Of a stretch of DNA of 64,000 bases, positions 49,701 through 59,600 are shown in pieces. Position 1 is the first letter of the stretch; each line of letters begins with the position of its first letter. Where the stretch lies: assembly GCA_000310025.1 (NCBI GenBank), contig FN649755.1:554137-618136 (forward strand), given 5' to 3'. The notes under the pieces are model-generated. The model made no database searches and had not been told where the DNA came from. It worked only from the letters and a program-made list of their open reading frames with translations. A program made the translations under genes and the position numbers. Source of the DNA: Ectocarpus siliculosus. Taxonomy: Eukaryota; Sar; Phaeophyceae; Ectocarpales; Ectocarpaceae.

Positions 49701-50629
49701 GCGGGATGCCCGCTTCACACGTCGTTCCACGCCTTGAAGAGGGTCTGCCATCGGACAAACGTATGCACATCATCGCCCTCCTCATACGGATGACGAACCG
49801 GTTGGACAAACCAAAGGGGCTCTCGAAACCCTGCTCTGTGACAAAAAGCGGGGGGCATTTCCGTCTGCGCACCCCCAATCTAGGAAGAATATTCTTAGCC
49901 GTAAACGCCTTGCAAGGCCATGTCATTCCAAAACCCGCAGTTAGGAGGCGTCGCCTTCTTTCTCTTCGTCGACCACGCGGGACGTTTCTAAGGTACTCAC
50001 CCCTTGCAGACCAAGGCATACGGGGGTTTTCCGCAAAAAAAATCAACGTAATCCTCCACGCACCTCGTGTGAGAAGGTTCGCTCCGCCCTGGACGTTAAG
50101 TACATCTCGCGGCTACCCTCCCATGTCGGGAAGGTCTCACGCGTTGTTTCTTACCAACGACATAAACACGCCCGTGTGCCCAGGTCAAAGGGCTTCGGGA
50201 TGCTCCTACTTTGCACAAGCCGATACCAACGACTCGGGGTTATCAGCCCAAGAAACGACCAGATCGAACACGGCAAGCGAACTTCCCTATGTACAATAGG
50301 CAGAGACAAACCGAGCAATAAGGAAACAAAATGCACACCAACCAGATCCCACTTGTCCTCTCCTCACTTCAGAGCTCACTGCTGCGACCGCGGCTTTCTC
50401 GCTACACCTCGTGACTCCTCTCGACACCCTTACACGCTGCCACCGTATGTGGAAACGAGAACATCTGGATGATGCCCCCCTCGGTGATGGCGATGGATGG
50501 CACCATGGCAACACGAGCCAGCCGTGACAACCACAGAACGAAGACAACCACCAACCACGTAGCTCCAATCTGCAGTCGGATCACGTCCAAAACGAGGGAC
50601 GTCGTCCGCTCTCGCAAGCGGCTGGAGGG
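46795..50629. other. spacer between genes A and B
   Basis: A minus-strand 159-codon frame at 48067-48546 (starting MRSFPEVKQPGMYRIG) is the best coding candidate, but it has no recognisable motif. Overlapping frames at 49446-50299 on both strands look spurious. A short GGGTTAGGGTAAGGG word lies at about 50668, just inside the end of gene B. Confidence 0.25.
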
Positions 50630-53600
50630 TCATCCGCGTCCTGCTGAGACAAAGCCCGATAGAACAACTGGGTTAGGGTAAGGGTTGTGAAGGCATCTCG
50701 TTGGCGGCACACAGAAGGCCCAACAAATTTGCTTGGCCGTCAACGAACAGATGCCCAGCATTGTGGACACCTTGCAAAAGCAAAAGGGTCCCCAGAGCAT
50801 GGAAGGCTGGAATGAATATAACAGCTCGTTGGGCTTGACCACCCCAGCTATTATCGAGAAGAAAATCCCGAGAGCAGTGGGTTCGTCTACAGTTACCGTG
50901 ATACTGGCGAAAAACCACAGTAAACAGCCGAATACCAAGAAGAAAGCCCAGTGCTGAGCGGACTCACCCTTTTCTCGTTTGGTGGCCTTACTGATCTCTC
51001 CCTCGAGCTCTCTCAATCTCGCTTCGTGTCCACAGTGCTTTTCGTTCTGCAGTGCCTCGAACTCCCTTTGTTCGGCGACCGTCACCGGATGGTGGTCAGC
51101 CGCCGTCGTAGCTGGTACAAAGCAACAGAGAGAGCACAAACAAAGGAGTGGACGATGGTGGGTGAGGCACGAACATGAGTCTCTCGGACGAGAGCACATT
51201 TTGGAAATAACCCGAAGAACGCGCTAGGAGAGTTGCGGGGTCGGGTGGGGGAGGGGAACAACCACACGTGGTACATGGGCAAGGAGAATGCGGGCATATG
51301 AAGGTTGGGTTGTGTGATTCAGTACACGTGAAGCAGGGGCCGTGTGAGGGAGGACAGCTCCATTATTTCGTACACAGTCGTGATACCGGGTGCGGTTGGA
51401 ATCCCAGACCATCGCGCACGGATAAACGTAGCCTTGCGATTGGAACTAGCCTGGAGACAGATATTTGTTGCTGTTCCTTTCAGAAGGTTTCTTCACGAAG
51501 ATGGCTGAACAAGTCTTTCCCGAACACTTACATCCTTAGCTATAGGGTCGCTTACTCGGTCCTTGTCCCGTTCCAAGATGACCACGTGGAATAACCAGTA
51601 CCATAACCAGCAAACACGACCATGTCGGAATATCCAAAACAAAAACCACGGTTCTCGACCGTTGGCTCACCTCTATCTCGAGCTCTGTCGAAAAACCCTT
51701 GCGCGGTCTCTGTTACAGCCACCCGTTGTCTGACAGCCAGCCCACCCCCTGTCATTGGTCATGAACACACAATGCCATGGAACAATGTGGGATGGTAACC
51801 TAGCGGCTCAGGACTGGGAATGCCAGAGGTGCAGCTCTCGGTCGTGCCCGTAGATTTCTTGCACTACTGCTGTAGGTGATGGCAACAGAACAGCAAGTTG
51901 ACTCACCGTAGTCCACATCGTCGTCCGGCTCACTGTCAAGCTCTGAAGCATGTTTCTCCAGTTTCTTCACCTATGTAGTCGAAAATACACGACAAGAGTG
52001 CTTCGTGATCGGGACGGAGAAACATTTGCAACTCGTACGCCAACGCTTTGTTGTGTTGGCACTGGGCTCAGAGTACGTCGGAAAGCCAATAAATTCACAT
52101 GTCAACATGCAGATACACTGTTGCCGTTCAATCTGAGCTCGGTCGCTTTTCACCTTGCGCTCGAGCTCATCTTTGGCGGCCGTCAACCCTTCCAGCTCTT
52201 CTTGCTGCTTTTCCTTGGCGGACTCCACTGCTTCAATTTTCGATTGCTGCTTCTCCTTGGCGGATTTCAACGCTTCCAGCGCCGCTTGCTGCTTCTCCTT
52301 GTCGAAATGCAACGCTGCCAGCTCTGCGTGCTGCTTTTCCTTGGCGGACTCTACTGCTTCAATTTTCGACTGCTGCTGTTCCTTGGCGGATTTCAGCGCT
52401 TCCAGCTCATTTTGCTGCTTCACCTTGGCAGATTGCAGCGCTTCCAGCTCTGCTTGCTGCTTCTCCTTGGCAGACTGCAGAGCCTCCAGCTCTGCTTGCT
52501 GCTTTTCCCTGGCGGACTCTGCTGCTTCAATTTTCGACTGCTGCTTCTCCTGGGTGGATTTCAGCGCTTCCAGCTCATTTTGCTGCTTCTCCTTGGCAGA
52601 CTGCAGCACTTCCAGCTCTGCTTGCTGCTTTTCCTTGGCGGACTCCACTTCTTCAATTTTCGATTGCTTCTTCTCCTTTTCGGACTCCACCGCTTCAATT
52701 CTTGATTTCTGCTTCTCCATGGCAGATTTCAGCGCTGCTAGCTCCGCTTGCTGCTCTTCCTTGTCAGACTTCAGTGCTTCAAGCTCTGCTTGGTGCGTTG
52801 CCTTGTCCGACCTCATTACTTCGAGTTCTGCTCGCTGCATATCCTTCGCTGATGTCAGCGCTTCCACCGCTGCTTGCAAGGCGGCAATATCTGCCATTGA
52901 GGGCAATGTGCCGTTGTGGGTGGGCGCCAAAGCAGGAGGAGATTGGACGATCACTTCCTTGGGCGAGATCGACGTTTCCGAGGTTCTAATGTCTGCCTCG
53001 GGAAGAATCTCCAGTAGAAGGAGCTCCATCTGCTGGCAGCATGAACAAAACGGATAGCATGTCCAAGACGAGACAAGAGTGTCGACCTGTCTCATGGAGG
53101 TGCTTGAATTTTCCTTCCCATCACAACCACATCTGTGCTAATACCGTGTACCCTGCCTGCTCGAGAAAAGAAAACCTACACCTCTAAGGAGCTTGTTGTC
53201 AATATCCCCTTCCCGTGCATACCCTCGCTCGGCGGTGCCCGCCAGCCCGAAAAGCGCTACTAGACGGGCCGAGAGCTCGCAGGCTAAATACAACTCGCAC
53301 TCTGTAAAATCATGCCTGGTGCACACGCGATACCTTTTGTTTAATGCCGCTTGAGCCGTCAAGGCAACCTCGTTGAATCGCCTTCAACAGTTTTCGAAGG
53401 TGCTTCTTGCCTAGCCGTTTTCCACCCTGAAGAAAAGAAGGCAGAATCGTCGACAAGGTTAGCGTCGTGTTGTTCTCATTTCAAGAAACATCCCCTTCTT
53501 CAAAATTGTCTTAGGATACACCACCGCATGCCCACAGCTGCGAAAATTTCCATACCTTTGAGGTTTCGTTTGTAGACTTACGTGATCGCTGCGTTCATAG

Positions 53601-56600
53601 CGGGCCACCTCTTCCAGCAAGTGTTCAAAGACGTCGTCTTCGATAATGATATCAGGCAAAATATCAGCGTCCCGGCCAGATCCAGAGCCGCCTGAGACAT
53701 GAGGTACGAAAACACGATCATGGCCACAAGTACGCGAGAACTCTACGTGAGAGTAGACACCTGGTCCGCTGGCGGATGACCGTCGTCTTCGTTCGGGGCG
53801 GTGCGCTTGTATTAGCGCTGGCAATTGGAACAACCACACGGCATGACGAAGCAAAGCAACACGTTGACCCTGCCTACTGCGTGCGGCAGTGGTGCGGTCT
53901 ACTGGTGAACTAAACCCTCAATGCGGTCATGTGAACCTTGCCTTGGCCATGTACGTCTATTGTCCTCCACTTTCTCGATGATCCAGAAAATCCTTAAGCC
54001 AGTGTAGGCAGGCATCCTTCTGCCACGACTGGCAGCAAATGGTATTGCCAAGTAACGTGGACCCGATCACTGTACCAGCATAACGCTTGCCATAGGGGCT
54101 CCAGTTGCAACGGCGCTCGATGCACGCACACGGATGGGAACGGCATTGTGCGCGACCCCACCCAAGGGTTTGTGAGGTCTACACAATTGAGATGTTCGGC
54201 GGAATTTGCCAACTCAATCAACACGCAAACCATGCGTCTGCGCCATATTAGCCAAATGCCGCCGTCAGATACTGCCCTTGTGTATGCCGCACCGTTCATG
54301 CCCGCCGTGGTGTGCGTACAGACTTGGTCGGTCTCATCGTCCATCATGCCGGTATCGTCTTTGAGGCCGTCGGTTAGTTGTAGGGCCAACCTCCTCGCCA
54401 ACGAACAACACTCCATTGTGTCAGCTGCCATAGCCGTGATCTGGCAGACATCGACAGTGGACGTCGGTTCATTTATACGAAGGCTGGATGTGCGAGGTGT
54501 AGCTAGCGCAGCGTACTAGGCAACGCCGGTAGCAAGCACGCCTAGCGACAGACTCACCTTTGCTAATCGTCGGGTTTGGAGATAGTGGTCTCCGGTCCGC
54601 AGCGCTTTGCCTGCTAGTCCGGCCAGTCCACTGATCACGGGAACTGCACTAGACAGCAGCACCAAGGCCGTTCCTCCCTGAAAGAGAGTAAAGCAAGCAC
54701 CAGGGCTTCGACTGGTTGGCAGAGAGGATATTCATTTTGACTGCACGTACAGAATGTGTAGGAAATGTGAGGCCACAGACTCTGGTCCCAACGCGGCACC
54801 CACCTTGCCCATACCACCGGTCTTGCTCGTGGACACCCAGTCACTGTCGATGACGCTGGCAGCGAGGTAGGCGTTGCATAGCCCGCTTCTGACGGCGGTG
54901 TAGTAGGCTTTGGAAAACGGAGCCAACGCTAGCTCCTTCCGCTGGACGTCCTTATCCTCGGTGTGGCTCAACTGCGCACGCAGGCGACGTTGCATGATTG
55001 GCCATTAGTCGAACTACCAAGTACCATTTTCGACAAAACGTTGTGATCACAGATCACTGCCCAACTCCCGACGGAATCGCATCATCCACAGGACTCACCG
55101 CAACCTCGCCTAGAGCCTTTGCCATGTTCATCAGCGCACCGAGCTTCCGGCGCCTCTCCATGTCGCTAAGCTCATCGTCGAAATAAAAGCCTCCAGCCGC
55201 CGGTGCTTTGATGACCCGTTGGATATCCTCCAGAGCTTCAGGGTTTTCTTTGATGAGTGAATCTAACCCTGCTGAGGACGAAAGCTGCACTCTGAACAAT
55301 CGGTCCACTTCTGCTGCCTTCCCTGGGGACAAGGAAGCATTTTCCGGAGAACGGACCCGTCCCCCCACCGCCGCCTGTCTGTGGGTGGGGGAGACAAGCG
55401 GCAGGGGAACATCCTCCTCGTTTTCGTCCCCCCCGCCTGTCTCCTGCTGCCGTGGTAGCATCACGAGAGGGATAGAAGGGAAAGGTACGGGAGCGTCCTC
55501 CTCCTTTTTCTCGTCGTCGCCTGTCTCCTGCTGCTGTGATAGCAATACCGGAGGGGCAGAAGGGGAAGGTGCGGGAGTGTCCTTCTCCTTTTTCTCGTCC
55601 TCGCTTGTCTCCTGCTGCTGCGGTAGCAATACCGGAGGGGCAGGAGGGGAAGGTAAGAGAACGTCCTCCTCCTTTTTCTCGCCCTCGTTTATCTCCTTCG
55701 GCTGCGGTAGCAAGAAGGGAGGTGTAAGAGGAGGAGGAGGTACGGGAGCGTCCTCCGTTTGGACAACCTTGAGTGTCTGCGGTTTCGTCTCATGATTGCG
55801 CCACATTCGATCCCTCCACAAATCAAGCCTCTCGCCATGTGCCGGTCCTCCTGCAGGAGAATAGGGTCACAAGACTGTTAGCCGACTTTCTTGCGGGTGA
55901 AACTATGTTCACAGGGGTGGTGCACGAGCCTGGAATCGCCATAGCAGATCTCATCTGATGAAAGAGGTAATCACAAGCCAACGAGTTCCCCTTGTGATGT
56001 TGGTCTTGCTAGGAACAATTTGTCAGATCTCTGTTGGAGACAATTCCCCTTTCTGCAGCCAACAAGAGGGGGCAAGGTCGATACAAATGTATATCGTATC
56101 CCAGATGTATGATGGGGTGCATTATGGGGCAAAGAACGTGTCGTGCCAACAGCACCGAGCACTGTGTTGCGGCCAGGGTGTTCGAAACGTGAAACTCAAA
56201 TGGCGTTGCGAGCGCGCAGAGGGGCGAGTTCGTTGACGGAAAGTCACAGAATGTAACACAGAGGTTGTTCCTGAGGCCGGCGACAAAAGCATCCAGTTAG
56301 ACATCCCGGAGGGAAATTAGCCCCAATTTGGACTGAACATTGCAGTTGTCGGGTCAACTTGCTCTCGACAATTCGCCGATGTGGTCGACATGGCAATAGC
56401 TATAAAAGGAATTAGAAGGATTTGGCACGAACCTGAACGCTCTAGGGATTGGATACAACCAATGCCAAGGTACTCGGACACGGGCAAGGACCTGCGTACA
56501 CGCACTGTATACTTGCCCGTGGGAAACAGCCAATATCAGTATCCAATCTTGGCGGATTCCGTAGCAAAACTCGTCGGCGAAACCATACTCCAGTAGAAGG

Positions 56601-59600
56601 TGTTTGTACTTCTTCGTACGCTTAGTCCTGTCTCTATAATAGTATTATATTGGGCACTGTTTGTGCTGTCTAAGAACGGGAGCTGACGTGGCATCCCTGG
56701 CTACTGAGTTTGTTTCAAGCAAACTAGTCCGATTTCTAATTGTTCGACGTGTTCTCCACAACGCGTGCACAATGTGCCACACCGTTATGTGCCGGCCATC
56801 ACCTCGATCGTTCATGTGTATTCTGTCCTTGCTTTGTACTCACCGGCAAGCTTGTTGCCACGGCGCAAGAGGGCCTTCCATCCTGGGTTTCTAAACCAAA
56901 ATTTCGAAAGAGCACTCAAGTTTGCCAGCTCCGCCGGGATGACTCCTGCGTAAGCAGCGTATTGGTGGTCAGAAAGAGAAGCGATAAACGTTTCTTGTAG
57001 CAATCACCGCATAGACAGCTCTGCGATTGAAGACTGAAATCCGCACGTAGCCAACCTGGTGCATAAAGCGTGCGTGCACGAGAGCCTTGTGACGGTTGCA
57101 AGAGGTTCGTTGTTGGATCGCGTCAGCTATACACCTAAATCTATTATGTGGCTAGTGCATGCATGGTCAACATGTCCCAGACAGGGGATAATGCTGCACT
57201 GGCCTCGATTCTCCGCAGCATCAGCAGACTGGCAAAGGGCCAGGATCTACGCACACCTAGCTATGCTAAACCTGTTCCGGGTGTCCGTGGGAGGCCGGAG
57301 AGTGCTCGGGGAAGAATGCAAGTATCTGTATTTCGTATGGCATGGTTCGTGTCTGCGGCACAAGCAACTTGGAATTCACTACTGCTGTAGGATGGCACTC
57401 TCCGACGGAGCAAAGCATGTTAGAAAGGCTGAACATAAGGGTCGCCGGCATTCCGCGGGAGAAAATTATTCAACATGCGTAGGCATAGGCGGCGATACCT
57501 CCACATCCCATGGGAGCACGGGGAACCAAGCAACGTCAGGTGTGTGCTGGGTCTTTCCGGGAATCAGGTGGCTGCATCGAGACCGTTACCTACCAGCTTA
57601 TCATTTTTTTCGGTCTGTGTAGAGTACGGGTGACGCGACGCCATATTGCATCGCGTAGAGGCCGTAACTGTACCTCAGCACGCAAGTTCCTGACTCCATG
57701 TGTTGCTACCTGCTCAGGATTGATCACGGATTGACGGGGCGCTTCCAACCAACTTGTGGTGCTCGAGCTGGGTATCAACGAGCACACGGCAGTAGCAATG
57801 GACTACCATGCACAGTCCTGGGATAGCTCGAACCCTTCCCCTCCCGCGTGGGCACAACAGAAGGTTGACGTTCCACACGTTTCAAATGTAGCAAGCCGCT
57901 TACCCCACGGCAGTGGTATTTACCTTTAACTAGACTGTTCTCCCGAAGCTGAGCGACCGAGGAGCTCTAACACTACACTTCAATGCTGAGGTGAACGAGC
58001 TCAGACGTGATCATGTGTGTGTTCATTAACCTTGTCCAAAGCATGAGAACAACGCCCGCGTGTGTCGATACTACTCTCTCCAACAGTGAAGGAATGTACA
58101 ACCTGGACTAGGAGGCTTGCCGGTGTTGTAACACCCATACCTGTTAGGCGGTTGTTCTGAAGATGAAGCTCCCGAAGGTTCTCCAAGTCTCCTAGTGCCG
58201 TGGGAACGGGTCCTGAAATTTGCACCACCGAAGCAGCATCCAACAAGAAGCGGTCGCCCGGCACCGGAAGGCCAATACAGACCACGATTGGCGTAAGTGC
58301 AAACAGCCAAATATGGTCTGTCAACGCGCTACCGATAAGCGCCCGCGCTTAAAAACTTAGCACTTAAGAAACTGAGGCTCGAAAAATAACAGAAGCTAAG
58401 AAATTGAGAACCATTCGTGAGCCCAGTAAAGAACCACTACACTAAAACATATATAGCAGTCATTTGCAGCCCACAAGAGGAACTAAGAACCCCAGGCTCG
58501 GCCCAAAACGATTAAATAGAGGTTCTTAAGTGCGGGCGTCATCTGTAGTCTAAACGTCCAACCAGTTATATGGGCGTCGCCGACAACTCTGCTGCATGAA
58601 AAGTTAGCGTCACGAGAGAAGGCTGCAGACAACCGACGGATGAAATGCACCATGAAACCAATTGTTTTACAAGCGACTGTTGGTTAGGTAGCTTTTAACC
58701 TACTTGTCGCGAGGTTTCTGTAGAAATGCTTGATCGTAATATCTGCCTCAATGAAGTTACAGCGCTAAGCTGGAACCAGGCAAGCAAACGTTGAAACTCC
58801 GTCCAACAATTGTCTGTGGATTACCATTCATTTTCTTGAAACCCTGTGCACGCGGTTAGCACTCGATATATGAACAAATTTTTGCATGCATGGTTTTGGT
58901 CTTTCAACGGACGTACGATAGCTGATTCTTTTTCCCCGCATCGATGCTCGGAAACATTTCTAGACATGGAATGGAACGGTCTCCATTTGTCCATTTCTGC
59001 ATGCCCGGGGAATGCAACCATCATGGCCAATCATAGCCCCGGTGTTTGATTCGGAGGCACCAACTTACATCCTGATACACGACTCCTTGGCAAGAAAGTA
59101 ATTGTACAACTGCGGCAGACATGGAGTGACGACATTCCGTGATCGTAGCAAGTGTCCTCAAGGGGCGACATCGAACCAAGGGGATTCGAATATCCGTTGA
59201 CTACTTCTTCACCGAACAGCTGGCTGCCGTTAGCTCAGAATGTTGCAACTTGCCTAGTCTAGACATGTCAGCCACGTACGGATGGAACCGAAACCAGCAT
59301 TCACTGCATGACACTATGTAGGTGCCATGACGAAGCTTCAGTACTCATGGCGTCCACCCGCGCAGGTGCTGTCGGTGCCTGTTACAACGTGGGTGGGACA
59401 CACCGTCGAAAACAAGCGTGCGCTCCTTGTGTCGCTGTCTCTCACCCGTGAGGTTGTTGTCGTCCAAACAAAGATACCGTACCTCCTTGAGAGCTCCAAG
59501 CGCTTCAGGGATAGGCCCTGCAAAGAATAGGAACGAACGTAGTCAGACCGGTGGTACACCGTATTTTCCGAGACATGCGTCTCATCCGCCCGTGACCGCC

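Noticed and set aside
52099-53057. Long plus-strand open frames over the gene B coiled coil
   Set aside because: They are antisense frames of a 42-nt repeat with no stop codons in it; the minus strand fits gene A and the splice phases.
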